From NCBI GenBank assembly GCA_964491265.1, contig CAZBFP010000022.1, positions 1 through 64,000 on the forward strand: DNA of 64,000 bases, written 5' to 3'. Shown piece after piece: positions 33,672-41,904 of this stretch. This DNA is from JBBAGC01 sp964491265 (GTDB taxonomy: Bacteria > Spirochaetota > UBA4802 > UBA5550). The notes beneath the pieces are model-generated. The model was given only the letters and a program-made list of their open reading frames with translations, was not told the DNA's origin and made no database searches. The number at the start of each line of letters is the position of its first letter. The stretch's first letter is position 1. Position numbers and translations under genes: made by a program.

Positions 33672-34534
33672 CTATAGCAAGCGGGAAAGGGGGAACAGGT
33701 AAAACCACTCTGGCCATAGCATTACAGGAATATTTTAAAATCAGCGGCTACAGCGTTGTCCTTGCTGACTGCGATGTGGAAGCGCCCGATGCTGCACTGT
33801 TTCTGAAAATAAAAAAAACAGAGAGCTCTAATGTATATATGGAAATTCCTGAACTGATTGACAGGCAATGTATAGGGTGCTCCGGCTGCGCCGATTTCTG
33901 CAGATTCAATGCCATTGCCATGGTTAATAAACGCCCTCTAATTTTTAAAGATCTATGTCATTCCTGCGGAGGATGCCTGATTCTGTGCCCTGCCAGTGCA
34001 CTGATTGCGGCCGAAAATCTTATAGGTTTATATGAGGAAGGTGAAGCGGAGGGAATATACTACACAGGGGGAAGGCTCAATACAGGGCAGATCCAGACAA
34101 CATTACTGATTGATTATGTAAGAGAAAAATTAAGAAAAAGAGATGAGAAAATTAAGATTATTGACGCACCTCCGGGGACCTCATGCCCCTTTGTTTCGGC
34201 GGTAAAGGGGTGCGACCATCTTTTGCTTGTAACCGAACCGACCCCCTTTGCCCTGAGTGATCTGAAAATATCAGTAGAAGCTGCAAGGGCTATGGTACTC
34301 GACTTTTCAGTAATAATAAATAAAAACGATACTGAAGACAGCGATAATATTGTTCTAAAATTCTGCGAAGATGAAAACATCAAGATCACCGCTGTAATCT
34401 CATATTCAGAAGATCTGGCCTATGCCTACTCCACCGGAAGCTTCAACAAGTTATTCCAGAATAGATACAGAGCAGAGCTGAAAAATATAGCAGGGTACAT
34501 TAAACAGAAAATTATCAAAAAAGAGGGTAAATGA
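33662..34534 (+). CDS. MinD-family P-loop ATPase with inserted ferredoxin domain (first)
   Basis: About 290 residues. It begins with the deviant Walker A of MinD/Mrp proteins (ASGKGGTGKTT). A two-cluster ferredoxin insert at about 62-105 shows CIGCSGCADFC and CHSCGGCLILCP. Then IIDAPPGTSCPF is the Walker B/switch region. The start at 33662 fits homologues better than an in-frame ATG 21 bases upstream. In the Desulfovibrio orp locus two such ATPases form a complex with the orange protein. The four-base overlap with the next gene shows an operon. Confidence 0.88.
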   Translation: MEIAIASGKGGTGKTTLAIALQEYFKISGYSVVLADCDVEAPDAALFLKIKKTESSNVYMEIPELIDRQCIGCSGCADFCRFNAIAMVNKRPLIFKDLCHSCGGCLILCPASALIAAENLIGLYEEGEAEGIYYTGGRLNTGQIQTTLLIDYVREKLRKRDEKIKIIDAPPGTSCPFVSAVKGCDHLLLVTEPTPFALSDLKISVEAARAMVLDFSVIINKNDTEDSDNIVLKFCEDENIKITAVISYSEDLAYAYSTGSFNKLFQNRYRAELKNIAGYIKQKIIKKEGK

Positions 34535-35409
34535 AAGAGATAGCTGTTATAAGCGGTAAAGGGGGAACAGGTAAAACAAGCATATCAGCTGCCTTGGTAG
34601 CGCTTCAGAAAAGCTGCGTATCAGCGGATTGCGACGTTGACGCGGCAAATCTTCACCTGCTCATTGACCCGGATATTGTAGAAAGGTATCCCTTTTACCA
34701 CGGTAAAAAATACCGGATCAACCATGATACATGCAGTGCTTGCGGCAAATGCCTCGAACTTTGCAGATTTAATGCCATAAGCAGAAATCTTAATATTGAT
34801 CCGATCAGTTGCGAAGGGTGCAGTGTATGCGCATTCTTCTGCCCTGAACAATCTATAGAGTCCTATGATAATAACTGCGGAGAGTTTTTTTTAGGAAGAA
34901 CAAAAAAGGGACCTGCAGTTTTTTCCAGGCTCTCTCCGGGGGAAGGGAACAGCGGGAAACTGGTGGCAAAACTCAGGGAAGAAGCACGCAGGATGGCATC
35001 AGTAGAGGACATTGAACTTATCATTCTTGATGGTCCTCCAGGAACAGGCTGCCCGGTTATCTCAACCATAACAGGGGTTAATCTGCTTCTGGTGGTAACA
35101 GAGCCTAATATTTCAGCTTTGCACGATTTAAAACGTGTAATAGAGCTGTCAGAACACTTCAGGATAAAATCTCTGGTATGCATAAACAGAGCTGATATTA
35201 ATCCTGAAGTAAAAAAAGCGATAAAGGATTACTGTGAAACAAAGGGGATATCTGTTGCCGCTGAATTAAACATCGACAACGCTTTTCTTGAGTCACAAAG
35301 ACAGGCTCAGGACATAATTGCCTATAACGGCAGCCTGGATAACAGTGAAACGGTAAATGAAATAAAAAAGCTCAATGAAGCAATATTAAAAGAAATAGCG
35401 GAATCTTAG
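34531..35409 (+). CDS. MinD-family P-loop ATPase with inserted ferredoxin domain (second)
   Basis: 292 residues, homologous to the preceding gene. Walker A is ISGKGGTGKTS. The ferredoxin insert shows CSACGKCLELC and CEGCSVCAFFCP, and the Walker B/switch is LDGPPGTGCPV. It overlaps the upstream gene by ATGA. Paired ferredoxin-MinD ATPases are a hallmark of the anaerobe-specific ORP cluster, where they form heterodimers. ATP-driven handling of iron-sulfur or mixed-metal clusters is the likely activity. Confidence 0.88.
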   Translation: MKEIAVISGKGGTGKTSISAALVALQKSCVSADCDVDAANLHLLIDPDIVERYPFYHGKKYRINHDTCSACGKCLELCRFNAISRNLNIDPISCEGCSVCAFFCPEQSIESYDNNCGEFFLGRTKKGPAVFSRLSPGEGNSGKLVAKLREEARRMASVEDIELIILDGPPGTGCPVISTITGVNLLLVVTEPNISALHDLKRVIELSEHFRIKSLVCINRADINPEVKKAIKDYCETKGISVAAELNIDNAFLESQRQAQDIIAYNGSLDNSETVNEIKKLNEAILKEIAES

Positions 35410-35422
35410 AGAGGAGGATCCA

Positions 35423-36259
35423 ATGAACACCTGCGACAGCAGTAAAACAAAAAATGATGAAGAAGAGAAACGCCTCAGTGACACACTGGATAAAATTAAA
35501 CACAAAATAATTGTTCTCTCCGGCAAAGGGGGAGTGGGCAAAAGCACTGTGGCGGTTAATCTTGCTGCTGCACTGGCAGAAGCAGGGTACTCAACAGGAC
35601 TAATGGATGTTGACATACATGGACCAAGTGTACCGAAACTTCTGGGGATCGAAAAAATCCCCCTTGACAACAGCAAAAATATGATAACCCCCATCCAATA
35701 CAGCAACAACCTCAAGGTTATGTCAATAGGCTCAATTATGCCCGATAAGGATGAGCCTGTTATATGGAGAGGGCCGCTAAAGCATAATGCCATCAGGCAG
35801 TTTATTATGGATGTTGAATGGGGGGAGCTTGATTACCTCATCGTCGATTCACCTCCAGGCACAGGGGATGAGCCCCTGTCAGTTTGCAATCTGATAAAAG
35901 ATCCTGATGGAGCGGTTATTGTAACCACACCCCAGGATGTGTCGCTACTTGACGTGAGAAAATCTGTTACATTCTGTAAAAGAATCAACCTCCCTGTACT
36001 GGGAGTTGTGGAAAATATGAGCGGATTCCAGTGCCCTCACTGCGCAGGAAGAATCGACATATTCAAGTCTGGCGGTGGGGAAACTATGGCTGCAGATATG
36101 GGTGTCCCTTTTCTCGGCCGTATCCCACTTGACCCGGCAATAACAGCAGGTGGAGACAATGGGGAGCCCTTTTCCATAGGTGAGGGGGACTCCATCCCTG
36201 CTGTAAACTTCAAATCTGTTGTACAAAAAATAATTTCTAAAATAGAGAGGCAGCCGTAA
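35423..36259 (+). CDS. mrp: Mrp/NBP35-type iron-sulfur carrier ATPase
   Basis: 278 residues. Walker A is LSGKGGVGKST at about 32-42, the Mrp-typical MDVDIHGPSVPKLLG follows, then DSPPGTGDEPL and the C-terminal CPHC motif that binds a bridging [4Fe-4S] cluster between subunits. It transfers clusters to apo-proteins. A GAGGAGG-type ribosome site and 13-base gap place it in the same operon. In the Desulfovibrio orp locus an Mrp protein is also encoded. Confidence 0.9.
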   Translation: MNTCDSSKTKNDEEEKRLSDTLDKIKHKIIVLSGKGGVGKSTVAVNLAAALAEAGYSTGLMDVDIHGPSVPKLLGIEKIPLDNSKNMITPIQYSNNLKVMSIGSIMPDKDEPVIWRGPLKHNAIRQFIMDVEWGELDYLIVDSPPGTGDEPLSVCNLIKDPDGAVIVTTPQDVSLLDVRKSVTFCKRINLPVLGVVENMSGFQCPHCAGRIDIFKSGGGETMAADMGVPFLGRIPLDPAITAGGDNGEPFSIGEGDSIPAVNFKSVVQKIISKIERQP

Positions 36260-36597
36260 TGAAAATCGCAATACCGTCATCAGGCGGGAAACTATGCATG
36301 CACTTTGGACACTGTGATGTTTTTGATATATTTGATGTGGACAGCGCAGCAAAAACAATTATAAAAAAAGAAACACACACGCCCCCTCCGCATGAACCGG
36401 GGGTCCTCCCTCAATGGCTCGGCACTCTAAGCGTTAACTGCATAATAGCCGGAGGGATGGGGAGCAGGGCTCAGCAGCTTTTTCAGCAGAATAATATTTC
36501 TGTTATAACCGGAGCCCCTTCTGATTCTACAGAAGCTATTGTAAATCTTTTTCTTAATGAAAAACTGGTTACCGGCACTAATACCTGTGATCACTAA
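36259..36597 (+). CDS. NifX/NifB-family protein, second ORP-like paralogue
   Basis: 112 residues: KIAIPSSGGKLCMHFGHCDV, then IIKKETHTPPPHEPGVLPQW, VNCIIAGGMGSRAQQLF. The HFGHC and THTPPPHEPG motifs with several His and Cys are typical of this family and probably contact metal. The start ATG overlaps the mrp stop (TAATG). It differs from the first paralogue at 33121, which lacks these His/Cys motifs. This is the better candidate for the cluster-carrying orange-protein subunit. Confidence 0.87.
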   Translation: MKIAIPSSGGKLCMHFGHCDVFDIFDVDSAAKTIIKKETHTPPPHEPGVLPQWLGTLSVNCIIAGGMGSRAQQLFQQNNISVITGAPSDSTEAIVNLFLNEKLVTGTNTCDH

Positions 36598-36608
36598 TGC
36601 TTCGGCAG

Positions 36609-36629
36609 TATGAGTTTTCGAAACTCATA
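36609..36629 (+). terminator. Hairpin behind the ORP-type operon
   Basis: TATGAGTTT-TCG-AAACTCATA, a nine-bp stem 12 bases after the last stop codon. No long T-run follows, so termination may be partial. Confidence 0.5.
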
Positions 36630-36644
36630 TTGTCAATAATTCTT

Positions 36645-36809
36645 GGGGGTGTACCTAAAAAGTAGTTTCCTTGTCATGCCGGCTGAAGCAAAGCGGAATG
36701 CCGGTATCTAATAAACTTGATTTTATCAGGAGATCCCGGTATTTGCAAAAATTGAAGCTGCAAAACCGGAATGACATATTCTTTAAAATCCGACTTTTTA
36801 GACGCCCCC
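36645..36809. repeat. Repeat F2, copy 1 (about 165 bp)
   Basis: It begins GGGGGTGTACCTAAAAAGTA, includes TTTCCTTGTCATGCCGGCTG and, near the end, CAAAACCGGAATGACA, and closes with ACTTTTTAGACGCCCCC. The ends are imperfect inverted repeats. A close copy is at 46005-46167. It carries no coding sequence. Confidence 0.85.
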
Positions 36810-36941
36810 ATTTTTTTTAAAAATCCTGCCCATTGTTACTATAATAATAAATAACCTGTTTTTCTATTGCTTTTGCCGATAATTTATTATATAAGGGTCA
36901 GAGCCCCCATATTTTTTACAAAAAGAGGCAGGTGTCCTGTA

Positions 36942-38165
36942 ATGAAACTTAGAGCAATCCTCCCCTTAATTATATTTTTTCTCTCAATTTCCCCTGTTTC
37001 AGCAGGAAATATCATTACTAATGAAATATTATCCGGAATCAATACAGAGGGGGATGAAACTTCACTGACTATCTCTCCATCAGGGGATACAATAATCTTT
37101 ACACGAAAAGGGGCGGATGAAAGCCGCTTCAATCTCTTCACCATGACCTATACTGAAGGCTCCTGGAGCGATCCTGTACCTATGGAAGGGATAAATTCAG
37201 AAAGTGATGATATCTCCCCATTCCTTGCTGATAATGGGAATAAACTTGTTTTCGCATCCAACAGGCCGGGGAGCCTTAAATACGCAGAGGCTGACTCCCC
37301 CTCTTTTGACATTTATTACTCAATAAAGGCAGATGGGGTATGGACAAGCCCTGAACAGCTTTCCGGTGCAGTAAACACAAGGGAAAATGAGATCAATCCA
37401 TATATAAGTGATGACGGGAACAGAATATTTTTTACCAGGATAAATTACAATGATCCGGAAGCAATACGAATTATAGAGGTAGTCCAGGAGGATGAATTCT
37501 GGGGTGATGTTAAAACTGCTGCGATATCCCGCCAGTCAGATATTAAACCCTATCTTATTCGCCCCTCCCTTTCAAAAGATGGTATATATATCTCCGGGTA
37601 TACAGATACCCCTGATAAAAGAGATATATATTTTTCCAGTGTTAATGATGAAGGTGTAAGAGAGATAGTAAAAGCCGGTGAAGGGATAAACTCCGGTGAA
37701 GATGAAATATTTGTCAGCGAAATAGGCTCCGGGCGTTTATTGATTTCATCAAACCGGGGGGAGAAGGGTAATTATAACTTTTATATTGCTGAAGCAGAGA
37801 AAGATTTATCCGGTGATGATTCCGAGCGATTTAAACCGGAAAATTTTATCGCTTCCCCTGTTTATTTTGCATTCAACTCTTCATCTGTAAGACTGGAGGA
37901 TATACCTGTACTTCACTATCTTATCCGGTTTCTCAGAGAGAACAGAAATCTAAAAGTTACAATTAATGGCTACGCTGATGGTGTGGGGTCACATAAGGCA
38001 AATCTTGATATAAGTGTTAAGCGCGCCGAATCTGTTAAGGCTTATTTGGTGAATATGGGTATCAGCAGCAGGCGTATCACTACAGCCGGACATGGATATA
38101 AAAAAACTGATTCAAATGAATCAGCTCAGCACCACCGCAGGGCGGATTTTGAATTTACAAAATAA
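36942..38165 (+). CDS. TolB-like beta-propeller protein with OmpA domain
   Basis: 407 residues from the ATG at 36942, which starts a clear signal peptide (MKLRAILPLIIFFLSISPVS). An in-frame TTG 75 bases upstream would add an unlikely leader. Residues 30-280 carry PD40/WD40-like repeats (ETSLTISPSGDTIIFTRKG, ISPFLADNGNKLVFASNRPG, INPYISDDGNRIFFTR). The C-terminal OmpA domain has VYFAFNSSSVRLEDIPVLHY, INGYADGVGSHKANLDISVK and HHRRADFEF. It is periplasmic or outer-membrane-attached and peptidoglycan-binding. Such proteins are common in Bacteroidota and Spirochaetota. Confidence 0.85.
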   Translation: MKLRAILPLIIFFLSISPVSAGNIITNEILSGINTEGDETSLTISPSGDTIIFTRKGADESRFNLFTMTYTEGSWSDPVPMEGINSESDDISPFLADNGNKLVFASNRPGSLKYAEADSPSFDIYYSIKADGVWTSPEQLSGAVNTRENEINPYISDDGNRIFFTRINYNDPEAIRIIEVVQEDEFWGDVKTAAISRQSDIKPYLIRPSLSKDGIYISGYTDTPDKRDIYFSSVNDEGVREIVKAGEGINSGEDEIFVSEIGSGRLLISSNRGEKGNYNFYIAEAEKDLSGDDSERFKPENFIASPVYFAFNSSSVRLEDIPVLHYLIRFLRENRNLKVTINGYADGVGSHKANLDISVKRAESVKAYLVNMGISSRRITTAGHGYKKTDSNESAQHHRRADFEFTK

Positions 38166-38170
38166 AAAAA

Positions 38171-38440
38171 CTCATTCCCAATCTTCGGGATAAGCATTAC
38201 TATTATTTGTTCCCGTATTTTCCGGGGTCAGCCCCCTGTCTACCAAATGGGGCACGTAAAATAAAAACTTGAGTAATTTGATGAATCAGAGTATAAAAAC
38301 ACCCGTTCAAATTGCCAGGTTTGCAAAAGATTAGCGGAACAATATGACGGAATCAGAAAAAAAATATCCGGGTAATAATATATAAACTCGTGCCCCCTTT
38401 GGGGGACAGAGGGAAAAGCGAAGAAGTACTCCAGCGGTAG
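38171..38440. repeat. Repeat F3, copy 2 (reverse orientation)
   Basis: It reads CTCATTCCCAATCTTCGGG, GTCAGCCCCCTGTCTACCAA, then near the end CGTGCCCCCTTTGGGGGACA and AAGCGAAGAAGTACTCC, matching the complement of 27418-27719 throughout. It begins six bases behind the stop codon of the OmpA-domain gene. The right terminal repeat is lost against the terminator at 38447. Confidence 0.8.
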
Positions 38441-38446
38441 ACAGAT

Positions 38447-38474
38447 AAAAAAAGGGGCCCCGGGCCCCTTTTTT
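38447..38474. terminator. Bidirectional GC-rich terminator
   Basis: An A-run, GGGGCCC, CGGGCCCC and a T-run make a strong stem with tails suitable for both strands. It separates the OmpA-domain gene from the minus-strand chalcone-isomerase-like gene. Confidence 0.9.
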
Positions 38475-38497
38475 AATTCTACTATAATATAATTAAA

Positions 38498-39064
38498 TTA
38501 CTGACCAAGCATCCCTTTTTTGAGTCCTGCCTGAATAGGCTTTGAACTCAGGAACATACCGAAAAATGCTTTCTTGAACTGAACCCCTTTTACTATACCA
38601 AGAGTAGTGGTCTTCCCTGTATTAACAGATCTATACTGAACTGTTGTACCAGCTTTAGGGTCATAATGATGTATAAACTTATCGCCTTTAGATATGGTAA
38701 TATCATTATACATATTAAGATATATACGGGTATCTGCTGACGGATATCCAGCAGAAGCAGACTGTGCAAATGCTTCAGTTACAGCCTTTACAAATCTGTC
38801 TCTGGTGATAATACCTGAATCAATTGTAAGGGTAATAGACATAGGCTCATCAGCATTTAATATTGCAGAATCCGCTCCACCTTTCAGTTCCTGGGGAACC
38901 CATAGGTCAGCAAAATATACAGACCCGACAATAGGCATGGTTCTTTTGCCGGTTCCATTTTTAACAAGGTCTTTACCGCCAAGTTTAAGAGAAAGAACAG
39001 GGGCTGATAATATCACAACAAATAGTACTGCAGCAAGAAATCTTAAAAAGTTTGTTCTCTTCAT
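38498..39064 (-). CDS. Secreted chalcone-isomerase-like protein
   Basis: 188 residues with a signal peptide (MKRTNFLRFLAAVLFVVILS). The mature part follows the chalcone isomerase-like fold: LGGKDLVKNGTGKRTMPIVG, VYFADLWVPQEL, then PMSITLTIDSGIITRDRFVK and GKTTTLGIVKGVQFKKAFFG. Bacterial members are usually periplasmic and bind fatty acids or other hydrophobic ligands; enzymatic activity is rarely shown. The promoter lies at 39265-39292. Neighbouring fatty-acid genes make an acyl-binding role reasonable but unproven. Confidence 0.75.
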   Translation of the reverse strand: MKRTNFLRFLAAVLFVVILSAPVLSLKLGGKDLVKNGTGKRTMPIVGSVYFADLWVPQELKGGADSAILNADEPMSITLTIDSGIITRDRFVKAVTEAFAQSASAGYPSADTRIYLNMYNDITISKGDKFIHHYDPKAGTTVQYRSVNTGKTTTLGIVKGVQFKKAFFGMFLSSKPIQAGLKKGMLGQ

Positions 39065-39264
39065 AAAAGTTTATCCTCCGGATAATTATTGTTTTTTATT
39101 AACAGGGATATTTATCTATTTTTATAGAAACAATTCCCCTGAGATTAAGAAGCAGTTAAATCTGGTACCCAAAAAAATAATGATTAAAACCTCTCCCGGC
39201 TAATCACCATAAAAATATGATTCGCAGAAAAGACTCTTCATCATGAAAATGAATACCGTATCAA

Positions 39265-39292
39265 TATATAAAACATCAAAGCTGAATGTCAA
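39265..39292 (-). promoter_or_regulatory. Promoter of the chalcone-isomerase-like gene
   Basis: On the minus strand TTGACA (39287-39292), a 16-bp spacer and TATATA (39265-39270). The start codon lies about 200 bases downstream, so the 5' leader is long. Confidence 0.55.
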
Positions 39293-39332
39293 GCCAATTA
39301 TACCGGCTGGACGGATAATATAATAAATAGCA

Positions 39333-39361
39333 TTGACATGGGAAACTCTTTTGTATATATA
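39333..39361 (+). promoter_or_regulatory. Promoter of the crotonase-family gene
   Basis: TTGACA (39333-39338), exactly 17 bases, TATATA (39356-39361): a near-ideal housekeeping promoter, about 80 bases before the start codon. Confidence 0.75.
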
Positions 39362-39444
39362 ATTATAACATTAAGCTCCCCGATTTCGCTGAATAACGTT
39401 CCAGACTGAAAGAGGGTAATAAAAAAATGCCGGGAGGATTTCTC

Positions 39445-40215
39445 ATGGATTACAAAACAATTAAATACGAAGTTGTTGAAAAGGGGCTCATGAGCCTGAC
39501 CCTTAACAGGCCCGATAACTACAATGCAATCAATCATCTTATGATGGAAGAGCTTGAACATTTCTGGCGGGAGAGATTATACGATCTTGAAACAGCTGTT
39601 GTAATAATGTCTGGAAGCGGGGAAAAGGGTTTCTGCGCAGGCCTTGACATGAAGGAATCTATGGAAACCGCACCCAAAATGTCGACAGAAGAATTTTACA
39701 GGTTTCAGGCAAGACTGGCCAGATTAAATCTTCATATGCGCCGGGCCCCGCAGCCGATTATCACAGCTGTTCATGGTGCTGCTGCAGGGCAGGGATTCAG
39801 TTTTGTACTTTCATCAGACATAAGAATAATAAGCCCTGACGCAAAATTCAGTGCAGCCTATATAAACATAGGCCTTGGCGGAGCTGATATGGCATGTTCA
39901 TACCTCCTCCCCCGCATGATTGGAGCAGGAAGAGCATATGAATTTATGTATACCGGCAAGTTCATGACATCAGATGAAGCAATGCACCTTGGGCTTGTAA
40001 CAAAAGTTGTTGAGAAAGATAAGCTTTTTGAAACAGCACATGAATATGCAAAGATTCTATTATCAAAAAATCATATGGGCCTGAGACTGACAAAAGAGGC
40101 GATAAATATGAATATAGATGCAGGGGGACTTGAACAGGCCCTTAACATTGAGGACAGAAACCAGACACTCCTGGCTATGGGGGCTGCTTTAAAGATGAAT
40201 AAAATTAAACAATAA
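39445..40215 (+). CDS. Crotonase-family protein lacking the usual hydratase glutamates
   Basis: 256 residues from the ATG at 39445, nine bases after GGGAGG; an ATG at 39427 would place the ribosome site inside the gene. The crotonase fold is clear: LTLNRPDNYNAIN, FCAGLDMKES for the first oxyanion loop, HGAAAGQGFSFVLSSDIRI for the second. The positions of the two catalytic glutamates of enoyl-CoA hydratase are Ser119 and about Tyr139, and GLGGADMACSYLLPRMIG provides Asp148. It probably catalyses another acyl-CoA reaction such as isomerisation, hydrolysis or dehydration using Asp148. Confidence 0.8.
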   Translation: MDYKTIKYEVVEKGLMSLTLNRPDNYNAINHLMMEELEHFWRERLYDLETAVVIMSGSGEKGFCAGLDMKESMETAPKMSTEEFYRFQARLARLNLHMRRAPQPIITAVHGAAAGQGFSFVLSSDIRIISPDAKFSAAYINIGLGGADMACSYLLPRMIGAGRAYEFMYTGKFMTSDEAMHLGLVTKVVEKDKLFETAHEYAKILLSKNHMGLRLTKEAINMNIDAGGLEQALNIEDRNQTLLAMGAALKMNKIKQ

Positions 40216-40227
40216 TCTGGAAAAAAA

Positions 40228-40259
40228 GGGGCTGTTCCGCTTTAACACTGAACAGCCCC
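40228..40259 (-). terminator. Rho-independent terminator of the minus-strand flavoprotein operon
   Basis: GGGGCTGTTC and GAACAGCCCC form a 10-bp stem with a 12-base loop. On the minus strand a T-run follows at once. It also separates the convergent crotonase gene. Confidence 0.9.
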
Positions 40260-40282
40260 AAGTGCAACATTAAGGAAAATAG

Positions 40283-41320
40283 CTACTTAAGCATTTCTGT
40301 GGTGCTTAAACCTGCTGCTTTTGCTTCTTTAACTATCTGATCAATACATGCCTTAACTGTTGGTATGTCGTGTATCAATCCGCAGCACTGCCCTATAAGC
40401 TGAACCCCTGTTTTGTCATAATCCCCACCTTCAGTAGCAGCCTGGATTTTATCAAAGGCTGTTGCCATATGAGCCAGTGTCATCATCTTGTCAGGCTGGG
40501 CAAGCATTCCCAGCATTACTTTCATAAGAGGGAGATCCAGGGATTTGGCAATTCTCGGGCCCACAATTGCTGCACGGAAAAGATTCATTCCGCTCTTTAT
40601 AGATTTAGCCGCTGATTTAGACTTAAGAACACGGCACCATAGTCCGTCAAATCTGTCAGAGTAGAGAGTATCTTCTACCCCGGCATCAAGGTGAGCCTGA
40701 AGAGTTCTTTCATGCACAGGGCTCTCCTTTGTTGTAGCAAGCCTTGTACCCATTGCAACACCATCAGCTCCGAGAGTAAGGGCTGCAGCAAGACCCTGAC
40801 CTGTGGCAAACCCGCCAGCTGCAACTATAGGAACATCAACTCTTTCTCTTATTGAAGGTATAAGACAGAGATTGGCAACTTTGCCGCCATGTGCAGCAGC
40901 CTCATACCCTGTAACCTGAAGCGCGTCAACACCACCCCCTACTGCAGAAAGAGCATGCTTTTCATTAATAACAGTCTGTATAACCTTTCCGCCGTAACCA
41001 TGCACTCTCTTTACAATATCATCTGGCTTGCCAAGAGAAACATTTATTACAGGGACCTCCATATCCATAAGCACAGCCGCATTCTCCTTTGCACCGGGCA
41101 TAAGAAGGGTAGCGCCGGCCCCGAAAGGCTTCTTTGTAAGCTCCCTTATCCTCTTAACTGCAGCTTCAGTCTCCTTTGTGGAGAGGGGACCTGTTGCAAG
41201 CCACCCTATGCCTCCCGCATTACATACAGCAGCCACCAGTTCAGGGGTGCTTATCCAGCTCATCCCCGGGAGTACTATAGGGTATTTGATACCGAAAAGT
41301 TTTGTTATTCTTGTTTTCAT
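40283..41320 (-). CDS. Nitronate monooxygenase/FabK-family flavoprotein (second of pair)
   Basis: 345 residues of FMN-dependent TIM-barrel type. It shows ITKLFGIKYPIVLPGMSWIS, NAGGIGWLATG, VTGYEAAAHGGKV with the active-site His region, and VAAGGFATGQGLAAALTLGA with the FMN-phosphate site. The family includes nitronate monooxygenase and 2-enoyl reductases such as FabK. Its relationship to the flavoprotein at 41905 is clear but distant, and the two flank a PadR regulator in one operon. The substrate is unknown; an enoyl or nitroalkane compound is possible. Confidence 0.82.
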   Translation of the reverse strand: MKTRITKLFGIKYPIVLPGMSWISTPELVAAVCNAGGIGWLATGPLSTKETEAAVKRIRELTKKPFGAGATLLMPGAKENAAVLMDMEVPVINVSLGKPDDIVKRVHGYGGKVIQTVINEKHALSAVGGGVDALQVTGYEAAAHGGKVANLCLIPSIRERVDVPIVAAGGFATGQGLAAALTLGADGVAMGTRLATTKESPVHERTLQAHLDAGVEDTLYSDRFDGLWCRVLKSKSAAKSIKSGMNLFRAAIVGPRIAKSLDLPLMKVMLGMLAQPDKMMTLAHMATAFDKIQAATEGGDYDKTGVQLIGQCCGLIHDIPTVKACIDQIVKEAKAAGLSTTEMLK

Positions 41321-41350
41321 TTATTCTATCTCCTCAATTATAATAATATA

Positions 41351-41899
41351 TCAATCTATCTCTTTTTTAAGAAAATCAATTGCCTCATCACACCACTTTA
41401 CATGACCCGATTCAAAGTTTATACCCATTCTCAGGTTCAGGTAACGGTATTTCCCCTTATCAGGGAGTTTCTTTACATCATAAAAAACATTCTCTTCATA
41501 TTCTTTATAAAGCTTCAGTTTTTCCAGATGCTCCCCCTTGCGCCTCTCCAGTTCTTCAATAAGAATTTCTTTTGGCACAAGGAACCCCACATACATCTTG
41601 ACCAGCATCTCCTCTTTTACGGGTGTGGGGAGTGAAGGGAGAGCAATCCAGTCAATAAGTGTACTCCTCCCTTCATCGGTGATACAGTATAATTTTTTAT
41701 CAGGCCTGTCCTTCTGCTTTATTACTTCTGAAGTAACAAGCTTATTCTGCTCCAGGCGCGCCAGTTCCCTGTAGATCTGCTGATGAGTGGTTTTCCAGTA
41801 GAAGCCTACAGAACTGTTAAATTCCTTGGCCAGATCATAACCGCTTAAAGGTTTTCCACGGCCCACAAGAGTAGCAAGGATTGAATGTGACAATGCCAT
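41351..41899 (-). CDS. PadR-family transcriptional regulator
   Basis: 182 residues. The winged helix at about 1-80 shows LSGYDLAKEFNSSVGFYWKT, THQQIYRELARLEQNKLV and KKLYCITDEGRSTLIDW, the PadR hallmark. The C-terminal helical Vir-like domain (about 90-180) mediates dimerisation. It lies between two related flavoprotein genes with gaps of 5 and 30 bases, so it is transcribed with them. PadR proteins typically sense phenolics or other small toxic molecules and repress a detoxification operon. The dyad at 43084-43111 is a candidate operator. Confidence 0.88.
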   Translation of the reverse strand: MALSHSILATLVGRGKPLSGYDLAKEFNSSVGFYWKTTHQQIYRELARLEQNKLVTSEVIKQKDRPDKKLYCITDEGRSTLIDWIALPSLPTPVKEEMLVKMYVGFLVPKEILIEELERRKGEHLEKLKLYKEYEENVFYDVKKLPDKGKYRYLNLRMGINFESGHVKWCDEAIDFLKKEID

Positions 41900-41904
41900 T
41901 CGAT

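Noticed and set aside
40889..41635. Long (248-codon) plus-strand frame opposite the flavoprotein and PadR genes
   Set aside because: Antisense shadow of two well-supported genes; composition is Cys/Tyr/Leu-rich without domain.
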